This document shows, piece by piece, positions 7,094 to 13,880 of a stretch of 14,925 nucleotides of DNA. The stretch comes from JANOYY01 sp031418035 (GTDB lineage Bacteria > Actinomycetota > Acidimicrobiia > Acidimicrobiales > JANYDT01), in assembly GCA_031418035.1 (NCBI GenBank), contig JANOWU010000072.1:1-14925 (forward strand), given 5' to 3'. Under the pieces are notes generated by a model. It saw only the letters and a program-made list of their open reading frames with translations. It was not told where the DNA came from and searched no databases. Each line of letters opens with the position of its first letter. The stretch's first letter is position 1. The position numbers and the translations under genes are program-made.

Positions 7094-7125
7094 ACGACCT
7101 GCTCGCCTTGCGAGCAGGTCGTTTC
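7094..7125 (+). terminator. Hairpin terminator after ilvBN
   Basis: ACGACCTGCTCGC (7094-7106) pairs perfectly with GCGAGCAGGTCGT (7110-7122) around a CTT loop, 13 bp in all. The T-tract is short (TTT), but the stem strength and its position 7 bp after the ilvN stop support a terminator separating ilvBN from the sugar cluster. Confidence 0.75.
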
Positions 7126-7150
7126 GGGTCATCCAAAAATCTGACCCGGA
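7123..7150. promoter_or_regulatory. Second inverted repeat before the transketolase genes
   Basis: CGGGTCA (7125-7131) and TGACCCG (7142-7148) form a perfect inverted repeat with a 10-nt A-rich spacer (TCCAAAAATC), extendable by a T-G and a T-A pair. It lies directly after the ilvN terminator and 48 bp before the transketolase start. It could be a protein operator or an RNA hairpin for the following operon. A CATAAA box at 7179-7184 is a weak -10 candidate. Confidence 0.4.
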
Positions 7151-7198
7151 ACTGAATCCTGGCTCAAGGGAATTCGGGCATAAACCGAAGAACTACCC

Positions 7199-8041
7199 AT
7201 GAACCTGCACGCCGTTGACCAAACAACTGCGACGGCGACCCAGATCCGCAGAACGGTCCTCGAACAGTCGTTTCGCGCCGGCGTCGGCCATATCGGCTCG
7301 GCACTTTCGATTGTCGACCTGGTCGCGGCCGTGGTCCACGCGTTCCCGACCTGTGTGACCGAGGAGGACCGGCGCGACCGATTCGTACTCTCCAAGGGAC
7401 ACGCCAGCCTCGCCTGGTATGCCGCGTTGGAAGCAGCGGGCGTGCTTTCGCGAGAGGTGCTCGATTCCTTCTGCGGCGACGGGTCGACGCTCGGCGTCCA
7501 CCCGGAACCACACACCCCCGGAGTGGACTTCGGAAGTGGGTCACTCGGCATGGGTTTGAGCTTCGCGGTGGGAACGGCGTTGGCCTCGAAGCTTCGCGGT
7601 GAGACCTCACGAACGGCGGTCATCATGAGCGACGCCGAATGTAATGAGGGGATCGTGTGGGAGTCGGCTGCGTTTGCTGCGCAACACCAACTCGGCGGTC
7701 TCGTCGTGCTCGTTGATGACAACAAGCAGCAGGCCCTCGGCGCAACATCGGGAATACTCGATCAGTCACGCCTCGATGAGCGCTGGCGCGCTTTCGGCTG
7801 GGACGTTCGAACCTGCGACGGTCATGACGTGTCCGTGCTCTCCGATCATCTCCGCGCCGAACCAACTACCCAACCCCGGGTGATAATCGCGCAGACGATC
7901 TTCGGGTTCGGTGTTTCCTACATGGAACGCGAGCTTCCATGGCACTACCGGCCCATGAATCGCAAGCAGTTCGACATCGCCATGAACGACATCGCACAGA
8001 TCGATACCGCACAGATCGACACCGAACGAGACGCCCGATGA
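7199..8041 (+). CDS. Transketolase-like, N-terminal (ThDP-binding) subunit
   Basis: The first half of a split, two-subunit transketolase; it should bind ThDP pyrophosphate and Mg2+ and, with the next gene product, move a two-carbon ketol unit between sugars. The protein has 280 residues. Landmarks are GHIGSALSIVDL (His31), LSKGHASLAWYAAL (His68), GVHPEPHTPGVDFGSGSLGMGLS (His101) and the ThDP/Mg motif S144-D-A-E-C-N-E-G running to N175 in DDNKQQ. The canonical GDG is replaced by SDA, seen in some small-subunit homologues, which keeps the metal-binding Asp. The last residues come from a 15-bp tandem repeat (DIAQIDTAQIDT) and are probably a non-essential tail. The stop overlaps the next ATG (ATGA). 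The gene is likely dedicated to the adjacent sugar cluster rather than central metabolism; that is inference. Confidence 0.9.
   Translation: MNLHAVDQTTATATQIRRTVLEQSFRAGVGHIGSALSIVDLVAAVVHAFPTCVTEEDRRDRFVLSKGHASLAWYAALEAAGVLSREVLDSFCGDGSTLGVHPEPHTPGVDFGSGSLGMGLSFAVGTALASKLRGETSRTAVIMSDAECNEGIVWESAAFAAQHQLGGLVVLVDDNKQQALGATSGILDQSRLDERWRAFGWDVRTCDGHDVSVLSDHLRAEPTTQPRVIIAQTIFGFGVSYMERELPWHYRPMNRKQFDIAMNDIAQIDTAQIDTERDAR
7993..8022. repeat. 15-bp in-frame tandem duplication
   Basis: CGCACAGATCGATAC (7993-8007) is followed by CGCACAGATCGACAC (8008-8022), one mismatch. It encodes the repeated AQIDT residues at the C-terminus of the transketolase N subunit and keeps the reading frame. Confidence 0.8.
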
Positions 8042-8988
8042 GAAACATCTTTCTGCAGACACTGGCCGAACTCGCCGTCGATCACTCGGAGATCATGTTC
8101 CTCACCGGGGACTTGGGATTCGGAGTCGTAGAACAGTTCAAGGACCGCTGTCCGAATCAGTTCATCAACATGGGCGCGGCCGAACAGAACATGGTCGGTG
8201 TCGCGACCGGGTTGGCCAGCCGGGGTTTCGTGCCGTTCACGTATTCCATCATCAACTTCAGTGTGTTGCGCCCTCTCGAGTTCATTCGCAACGGACCGAT
8301 CGCTCATCAGGTTCCCGTACGAATCGTTGGGGTTGGGCCCGGCTATGAGTACGGGTCGAACGGCCCGACCCACTACGGCGTGGAAGACATCGCCTGCCTG
8401 CGATCTTTTGGTGGCATCGACATCCACGTACCGGCTGACGTGCATCGCGCACGAGCGGCACTCCTTCGCGACTGGAACTCACCAGGCCCGATCTACTTCA
8501 GGCTTAGCAAGGACGACAAGCTGGTCATTCCAGAACTGCATGACGCTACCGACCACTCGGGGTTCTCGGTCCTCGCACGTCAAGGCGACGCCCCCGCGCG
8601 CACGGTTGTGGTGTGCCTCGGTTCCTCGATCGAGGAAGGGCTCAAGGCTCGTCGCCTGCTGTCTCGATCGAACGTCGAAATCGAACTCGTATGCGTAGAG
8701 ATGATCAACGATGATGCCATCACTCGCTTGGCCGCCTACGTGGCGACGTACGACTCCGTCGTCACCGTTGAAGCACACTCCGTACGTGGCGGAATGGGAT
8801 CGGCGCTGTCGGAGGCTCTCGGCGAACACGGTGGCGGGCGTCGACTGAAACGCCTCGGGATACAGTCAGTACCCAACTTCATAGGTACACAGAAGACCTT
8901 GGACGCCGCCTCAGGGTTCGATGCGAATGGCATCGTTGCCGCCGTTGAGTTGATGACACACGACGCAGCAGCCGAGTCCAGTCGATGA
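8038..8988 (+). CDS. Transketolase-like, C-terminal subunit
   Basis: The second half of the split transketolase, 316 residues, holding the pyrimidine-binding domain and the C-terminal domain. The catalytic Glu49 in NMGAAEQNMVGVATGLA activates the ThDP ring. Further family marks are THYGVEDIACLRSFGGIDIHVPAD and the GPIYFRLSKDD strand, followed by a C-terminal transketolase domain with SVVTVEAHSVRGGMGSALSE. The start is ATG 8038, which overlaps the stop of the N subunit by four bases (ATGA); an upstream in-frame start at 7939 would duplicate the N-subunit end in another frame and is rejected. The stop overlaps the epimerase ATG in the same way, indicating translational coupling of three genes. 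Substrates are unknown; DXS-like and pyruvate-dehydrogenase E1-like subunits are less likely given the sequence pattern. Confidence 0.92.
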   Translation: MRNIFLQTLAELAVDHSEIMFLTGDLGFGVVEQFKDRCPNQFINMGAAEQNMVGVATGLASRGFVPFTYSIINFSVLRPLEFIRNGPIAHQVPVRIVGVGPGYEYGSNGPTHYGVEDIACLRSFGGIDIHVPADVHRARAALLRDWNSPGPIYFRLSKDDKLVIPELHDATDHSGFSVLARQGDAPARTVVVCLGSSIEEGLKARRLLSRSNVEIELVCVEMINDDAITRLAAYVATYDSVVTVEAHSVRGGMGSALSEALGEHGGGRRLKRLGIQSVPNFIGTQKTLDAASGFDANGIVAAVELMTHDAAAESSR

Positions 8989-9944
8989 CGACCCTCGTGA
9001 CCGGCGCCGGTGGATTTGTCGGTGCTGCCCTGTGCGCGTCCCTTCTCGGCGACGGCCACAGGGTCGTCGCCATCGTTCGACCCGGCGAAGAGTCATGGCG
9101 CCTTCGTGACCCGTCGTTGGAAGGCCTCGAGGTTCTTCGCTTCGACATCGGTTCGGAGTTGTTTCGCGCCTTCGTTGCGCATTTGCGTCCCGAACGTATC
9201 TTTCACCTTGCCGCGCACGGTGCGTATTCGTGGCAGACCGACGCCCCGAGCATCGTCGCCACGAACCTGACCGCCACCATCCAATTCGCCGACGCGGTCG
9301 CGCAAGGCGGGGCATGCGAGGCGTTCGTACACACAGGATCTTCGTCGGAGTACGGATTCAAGGACGAGCCACATCACGAAGCCGACCGAATCGAACCGAA
9401 CAGCGTGTACGCGGTGACCAAAGCTGCGGCAACGAACTACCTTGCGCATCTGCGTCGGACGAAGGCGCTTCCCGCGCTCACCGCACGGCTCTTCTCGATC
9501 TACGGTCCGTTCGAAGACCGCTCACGCCTCATCCCGCAGGTCGTCATGCAAGCGCTCTCCGGCCAGCTGCCACCGTTTGCATCTCCCGAGATAGCGCGCG
9601 ACTTCGTGTACATCGACGACGCCGTCAACTGCCTCCGAGCTGCGTCCGACGCACTCGCCACCGGACGCGAAACGGGCGAGATCGTTAACGTGAGCTCCGG
9701 CGTGGAACTCACGTTGCGAGATGTGGCCACAGCCGCACAGGCGATGTTTCCCGACGTTGCCCCGCCGACGTGGGGGAGCTACGAAGCACGATCCTGGGAC
9801 ACGAACAAGTGGTGTGGTGATCCTTCACACACGAAGCAACGGATCGGATGGTCGGCGACAACGGCGTTCGGTGACGGCTTGAAACGCTTTGCCGATTGGA
9901 TCCAGAGCGATGAACTTCGCAGCACCTACTATCGCCAAAGCTGA
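8985..9944 (+). CDS. NAD-dependent sugar epimerase/dehydratase (extended SDR)
   Basis: An extended short-chain dehydrogenase of 319 residues acting on nucleotide-linked sugars. The Rossmann motif GAGGFVG is at 7-13; the catalytic triad region has SSSEYG (119-124) and Y142-A-V-T-K146. Substrate-side marks are ARLFSIYGPFEDRSRLIP and RDFVYIDDAV, typical of UDP/GDP/CDP-sugar 4-epimerases, 4,6-dehydratases and 4-reductases. I cannot tell which of these reactions it carries out. The ATG at 8985 overlaps the transketolase stop by four bases, and the C-terminal end overlaps the next gene by 35 bp, so it sits inside one operon. The pairing with a transketolase suggests that the two enzymes modify the same sugar nucleotide; this is inference. 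Confidence 0.9.
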   Translation: MTTLVTGAGGFVGAALCASLLGDGHRVVAIVRPGEESWRLRDPSLEGLEVLRFDIGSELFRAFVAHLRPERIFHLAAHGAYSWQTDAPSIVATNLTATIQFADAVAQGGACEAFVHTGSSSEYGFKDEPHHEADRIEPNSVYAVTKAAATNYLAHLRRTKALPALTARLFSIYGPFEDRSRLIPQVVMQALSGQLPPFASPEIARDFVYIDDAVNCLRAASDALATGRETGEIVNVSSGVELTLRDVATAAQAMFPDVAPPTWGSYEARSWDTNKWCGDPSHTKQRIGWSATTAFGDGLKRFADWIQSDELRSTYYRQS

Positions 9945-11853
9945 CACACTGCAGCCGGCGCTGCGGCCGGCGCCGTCGTGGCGGGTTGGGCCGTCGAAGC
10001 GAGCTTGGATGTCAGCGGCCATCGGCGTTCTCGTTGCGGCGATCAACGCCGTCATGTACTGGCCGGCTGCCTTTGCCGGTTGGAACTTTTACGACGACGA
10101 AGGCGCGATGCTCGTCATGTTTCGATCCTTCGCCGAACGCGGTGGACTGTATTCCAGGACGTACTCGAACTACGGCCCATTTCCCTTTGCGTTTTGGTGG
10201 AGCGTCCTGCGTCCCTTCGGCTTCGCGTATGACAACCTGTTCGTCGGTCGATTGCTTGCGCTCGTGCTTCTCGTTGCATCGTCTTGGATCACGTTTCATG
10301 CGCTCCGCGCGCAGAGCACTTTGGCGTGGTCGGTGATCGGTGCCTTTGCCGTAGGGTCCACGCTCACGCTCAATTTCAGCGAACCGTTTCACCCCGGGGC
10401 CCTCATCGGCCTTCTTCTCGCTGTCGGATTCTGGGCGCAAACCCGGCTCCGGAATCCGAAGGCGCGACTCGCTGTGGAAGGCTTCGTGTGTGCAGCCCTG
10501 TCGCTCACGAAGATCAACCTTGGCGCGTTCTTTCTGGTCGCCTGGATGGTCGCCGGACTACTGCAGGATCGGAAGTGTTCAGCGGGCGCTCGCCGCATCA
10601 TCGTGGTCCTTCTTGCGAGCATGTTCCCCGTTCTCACGATCGTGCCGTCCACCAACGATGTGGCGACCGTGCTCCTCGCTGTCTCGGTATCTGTGGCCGT
10701 CGCACTTGTGTGCTTCGGTGCGACCGGCAGAATCGGTGGTACAGCCGCAACGAGGTCATTCGTACGTACACTTCCGATGTTCCTGGCCAGCGGAGCAACT
10801 GTGGTGATCTTCGCGTTCGGCGTCACGCTCGCGCGGGACAGCACCCTTCGTGATGTGCTCGACGGGGTGCTGTTTCGGGCTATTCGCCAACGCGGGGTGT
10901 TCTTCGCTCCTCCGGTGTTCGACTCGCCGCGCCTTGCGGTATTCCTGGCGGCGATCGGACTTTCCGGCTTCTCTGTGTGGAGCATTCGGCGCAACCGCAT
11001 GACGCGCACTGATCGACTTCTCGTCTCACTGGTCTCGGTGCTTGGTGGCCTGGGTCTTGTTGCTGCGCCAACCTATCGGATAGCGCTTCTTCCGCTCCTG
11101 GCCCTTCTCGTAGTGCGTCGCAAGGAGGATCGCGAAACGGCGTCCACTCCAACGACCTCTTCGCATTCATTGCTCTTCGGTGTGCTGTTCGCAATTTTGC
11201 AGGTACTTCACGCCTACCCGGTCGCTGGCAGCCAGATGGCCTGGGCGACGATGTTGCTCCCGCTGTGCGGGGTCCTGCTTCTTGGAGCCGGCTTCGCAGG
11301 CGTCCGAACTCTGCAGCTCAGCGAGGCGCAGACGCATTCACCGGCGACCCGGCTCGCAGTTGGGGTAACAGCGGTCGCGTTGGTGACGTTGGTGGCCCGA
11401 CCGATGATGGACATCTCGCCGCGTTGGGCGACGTATCGTTCACTCACTCCTCTCAATTCACGCCACGCCGCGTTCGTTCGGATCGAAGATGATCAGGCGC
11501 GGATACTGCAAGGCGTCAGTGCGGCACTCGTTGCGAACTGCTCGGCGTACTACTCACTTCCCGGCATGTACACCTTCAACGCGCTCACCGATCTGCCGAT
11601 AGCGACGGGCTACAACGCAACCGTTTGGACATCCCTGTTCACAGAACAGGACCAGGCGCAGGTACTCAAGGAACTTCGAACACAGGAGCGGCTTTGTATC
11701 GTCCGCAACGACTTCGTCTTGAGTTTCTGGACAAAGGACCCGCTTCCGAAAAGCCGGTTGCTTGACTACGTCATCACCTTCGACCAACAAGTGACGTCGA
11801 TCGGCGGGTACTCCATCTCAGCTCGGCGATCGAACTCCAGAAATCAGCAGTGA
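9910..11853 (+). CDS. Multi-pass membrane protein, probable GT-C glycosyltransferase
   Basis: An integral membrane protein of 647 residues with about a dozen hydrophobic segments, beginning near residue 33 (WMSAAIGVLVAAINAVMYWPAAF). The first extracytoplasmic loop holds an acidic motif, D62-D63-E64 in NFYDDEGAML, as in lipid-phosphosugar-dependent GT-C enzymes (GT39/ArnT/PMT type), where this Asp/Glu is catalytic. The last about 150 residues form a soluble extracytoplasmic domain (RPMMDISPRWATYRSLTPL onward). The start is set at ATG 9910, overlapping the epimerase by 35 bp; ATG 10009 just before the first helix is an alternative, and a longer TTG start at 9889 is less likely. It would use the lipid-linked sugar made by the facing family 2 transferase. 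The 3' end overlaps the convergent methyltransferase by 36 bp. Specific acceptor unknown. Confidence 0.8.
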   Translation: MNFAAPTIAKADTLQPALRPAPSWRVGPSKRAWMSAAIGVLVAAINAVMYWPAAFAGWNFYDDEGAMLVMFRSFAERGGLYSRTYSNYGPFPFAFWWSVLRPFGFAYDNLFVGRLLALVLLVASSWITFHALRAQSTLAWSVIGAFAVGSTLTLNFSEPFHPGALIGLLLAVGFWAQTRLRNPKARLAVEGFVCAALSLTKINLGAFFLVAWMVAGLLQDRKCSAGARRIIVVLLASMFPVLTIVPSTNDVATVLLAVSVSVAVALVCFGATGRIGGTAATRSFVRTLPMFLASGATVVIFAFGVTLARDSTLRDVLDGVLFRAIRQRGVFFAPPVFDSPRLAVFLAAIGLSGFSVWSIRRNRMTRTDRLLVSLVSVLGGLGLVAAPTYRIALLPLLALLVVRRKEDRETASTPTTSSHSLLFGVLFAILQVLHAYPVAGSQMAWATMLLPLCGVLLLGAGFAGVRTLQLSEAQTHSPATRLAVGVTAVALVTLVARPMMDISPRWATYRSLTPLNSRHAAFVRIEDDQARILQGVSAALVANCSAYYSLPGMYTFNALTDLPIATGYNATVWTSLFTEQDQAQVLKELRTQERLCIVRNDFVLSFWTKDPLPKSRLLDYVITFDQQVTSIGGYSISARRSNSRNQQ

Positions 11854-12585
11854 CTGGCTGAAGCCACGAAGCACCGGTGTTCGTTCGAGCTTCTCCCCGA
11901 GTCGAACCACGGGCGCCACCAGTGGCATCGGCAGGGCCGGGAGAAGAAAGTCGCAATACGACACCTCGACGTTTCGAAAACCGGCGGAGGTGAACTTCGA
12001 TGTGGCAAAGCTCTTGGAGAACGCGTTCTCGTCGGGTTCCAAATGAGTAAGCGTACGTAGCTTTTCTACGTTGAAGGCGAAGAAGACGTACGGGTTTGCC
12101 TTGTTGGGTTCGAGAAACGCCAGGGACCCTCCCGGCACGAGAAGCTTCTGGAAGAGCTCGAGGCTGCGGTCGAGGTCGTGGACCAGGTGGTGGAGGATGC
12201 CATCGCCATAGATTGCGTCGTAGGACTCGGGCGCAGCATGCGCCAGGTCAGCGACGGACGAGCACATGAAGTCGACCGATCGATTGCCCAGGTTTGCCCT
12301 GGTCGCCCGCGTCGTGAAGAGCTCCGACAGGTCGAGGCCTGTCACGTGACACTGGGTTGCCGCAGCCACGGCGGCCGCCTTGTTGCCATTTCCGCTTCCG
12401 ACCTCGAGTATCCGCCCGCCGGCGCTCACCCGGAGCGCTTGCGAAAGGATTTCGGCTCGACGCCTGATCCGTATCGTCGTCGAAGGTGAGTCCTCCCAAA
12501 GCTGGTTGTATCCACGCTCATCACGCCGAGATGGAGTGGCGTCGGTGCGGTTGGACTTTGCGGCGAGTGCGGACAGGAAGTTCAT
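11818..12585 (-). CDS. Class I SAM-dependent methyltransferase
   Basis: A 255-residue methyltransferase of the Methyltransf_11/25 type. Motif I is ILEVGSGNGNKAA (59-71); the acidic residue at the end of strand beta2 is D85 in TGLDLSELF; motif II/III follow as YDAIYGDGILHHL and LLVPGGSLAFLEPNK. The start is ATG 12585 with GAGGAT a few bases before it, inside the end of the preceding glycosyltransferase gene; the gap between the two genes is a single base, so they are co-transcribed. The N-terminal about 40 residues (YNQLWEDSPSTTIRI) resemble small-molecule or sugar methyltransferases. It may O-methylate a sugar or lipid of the cluster; the substrate is not evident. Its 3' end overlaps the GT-C gene on the other strand. 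Confidence 0.9.
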   Translation of the reverse strand: MNFLSALAAKSNRTDATPSRRDERGYNQLWEDSPSTTIRIRRRAEILSQALRVSAGGRILEVGSGNGNKAAAVAAATQCHVTGLDLSELFTTRATRANLGNRSVDFMCSSVADLAHAAPESYDAIYGDGILHHLVHDLDRSLELFQKLLVPGGSLAFLEPNKANPYVFFAFNVEKLRTLTHLEPDENAFSKSFATSKFTSAGFRNVEVSYCDFLLPALPMPLVAPVVRLGEKLERTPVLRGFSQSLLISGVRSPS

Positions 12586-12586
12586 G

Positions 12587-13666
12587 TCATCCTCGGATCA
12601 TGTCGGGGTGTGCGCTTTCGGAAGCGACGGCCGCGCCGCAGACGGATCGGGTCGCAGTTCCGGGAGCAGCTCCGGGAACGGAGGGTGTTCGTGACGGTGG
12701 GTTCGTGATCTCTTGAACGACGTACGCCGGACGTCGCTTGACCTCGTCATAAATATGCGCAAGGTACGACGCCAGAATGCCCAGGCACAGGAGTTGGATC
12801 CCACCGAGGAACAGAACCACCAGCAGCATCATGGTGAAACCGCGTGGTGCCGACGAAATGCCGAGTCCCCATGCCGCGAATTGCGCTGTTGCGAGAAGGA
12901 ACGAGACCCCGACGACGAACATCGCCAAGACAGAGATGACGTCGAGAGGTTTGTGGGAGAACGAGATCACGGCCCGTCGGGCCCACCCGAGGTTTCGAAC
13001 GAAGGAATTGGTGGTTCGTCCGTACTTCCGCTCGGGTCGAACGTACGGCACCGAGGTTTGTGAAAATCCGACCCACGCTCGCAGCCCCCGCATGAAGCGA
13101 TGGTTTTCCGGCATGGCGTTCATGGCGTCGACGACTCGGCGATCGATCAACGAGAAGTCACCGGCATCGAGCGGGATGGTGACGTAGCTGGCGCGTCGAA
13201 ACAGGCGATAGAACGACTTGTACATGACGTTCATGTACCAGGGAGCTTCGCGTCGAACGCGTTGTCCGACGACGACATCGAATCCCTTCCGCCATTCGCG
13301 GACCATATCGGGGATGATCTCCGGGGGGTCCTGCAGGTCACCGTCGAGCAAGACCACGGAGTCGCCCGTTGCGATGCGCATCCCGCTGGTGAAGGCACTC
13401 TGGGAACCGAAGTTACGCGCATGGCGAATCGCCACGACATCGCGATGCTGGCGGCACAGTTCGGCCAGGACGTCGTCGGCATTGTCAGGGCTTGCGTCGT
13501 TGACGAAGATGATCTCCGGTTCACAACCCGACTCGGTGATCGACGTGACCAGTCGCTGGTGCATTTCGACCACCGCTGGCGCATCGCGGTAGCAGGCGAT
13601 GATCGCGGAAATGCGTGGTCGTGGCGGGAGTGGGCTACGGCGGAGGCCTGTCGGCGCGGAGGTCAC
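12587..13666 (-). CDS. Family 2 glycosyltransferase with membrane anchor (polyprenyl-P sugar synthase type)
   Basis: A 359-residue DPM1/GtrB-like enzyme that moves a sugar from a nucleotide donor to polyprenyl phosphate at the inner face of the membrane. The GT-A domain spans about 17-235: SAIIACYRDAP, IIFVNDASPDN (52-62) and the signature VLLDGDLQDPPE (105-116) with the metal-binding Asp residues. PERKYGRTTNSF (211-222) is the usual acceptor-loop region. Two C-terminal helices, about 243-268 and 278-302, anchor it, followed by a charged cytoplasmic tail. GTG 13666 is the first available start after an in-frame stop; no Shine-Dalgarno is visible, which fits coupling to the 34-codon gene ending 39 bp upstream. 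The methyltransferase follows after one base. Its likely partner is the facing GT-C protein, which would take up the lipid-linked sugar. Confidence 0.93.
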   Translation of the reverse strand: MTSAPTGLRRSPLPPRPRISAIIACYRDAPAVVEMHQRLVTSITESGCEPEIIFVNDASPDNADDVLAELCRQHRDVVAIRHARNFGSQSAFTSGMRIATGDSVVLLDGDLQDPPEIIPDMVREWRKGFDVVVGQRVRREAPWYMNVMYKSFYRLFRRASYVTIPLDAGDFSLIDRRVVDAMNAMPENHRFMRGLRAWVGFSQTSVPYVRPERKYGRTTNSFVRNLGWARRAVISFSHKPLDVISVLAMFVVGVSFLLATAQFAAWGLGISSAPRGFTMMLLVVLFLGGIQLLCLGILASYLAHIYDEVKRRPAYVVQEITNPPSRTPSVPGAAPGTATRSVCGAAVASESAHPDMIRG

Positions 13667-13704
13667 GTCTTTGTTGTCGACACCGCGCCGGTAGTTCTAA
13701 AGGA

Positions 13705-13809
13705 CTACTGGTGCTCGAGCGTCCTGAAACCCTCTCGCGAGTCAACGCCGTATCGGGGCGCCGCCAGCGCAAGCGCGATGAGCAAAATGAGGGCGAAAAG
13801 CAAAATCAT
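13705..13809 (-). CDS. Small membrane peptide (34 aa)
   Basis: A 34-residue frame too short for most gene finders. Residues 1-17 are an almost uninterrupted hydrophobic helix (MILLFALILLIALALAA), followed by PRYGVDSREGF and a short charged tail. A strong Shine-Dalgarno, AAGGAAG, lies 8 nt before the ATG. Short actinobacterial membrane peptides with a similar RYG/RFG-x-D-[ST]-R end are known to me as a recurrent pattern, but I cannot confirm the family here. It stands first in the minus-strand unit, 39 bp before the family 2 glycosyltransferase, and divergent from the LysR gene. It could be a subunit or stabiliser of a membrane complex, or a translational leader for the glycosyltransferase, which lacks its own ribosome-binding site. 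Function unknown. Confidence 0.7.
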   Translation of the reverse strand: MILLFALILLIALALAAPRYGVDSREGFRTLEHQ

Positions 13810-13880
13810 GTGAATCACTTCCTTCGATTAAGATTGTCTTTATCATCGCATTTTCCAATTGATAAGGGAAATACATAAAA
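13810..13880. promoter_or_regulatory. AT-rich divergent promoter/operator region
   Basis: The 71 bp between the small membrane peptide and lysR are much more AT-rich than the surroundings. They contain an imperfect 8-3-8 palindrome, GATTAAGA (13826-13833) / TCTTTATC (13837-13844), and a perfect inverted repeat TTATCA (13840-13845) / TGATAA (13860-13865), giving three GATAA-like half sites. LysR-type regulators commonly bind such repeats between themselves and a divergent target. AAGGG at 13864-13868 precedes the LysR ATG; -10/-35 boxes cannot be set with certainty. Confidence 0.5.

Noticed and set aside
7939..8037. Earlier start for the transketolase C subunit
   Set aside because: Would add 33 His/Arg-rich residues in the shadow of the N subunit; the ATGA junction at 8038 is the natural start.
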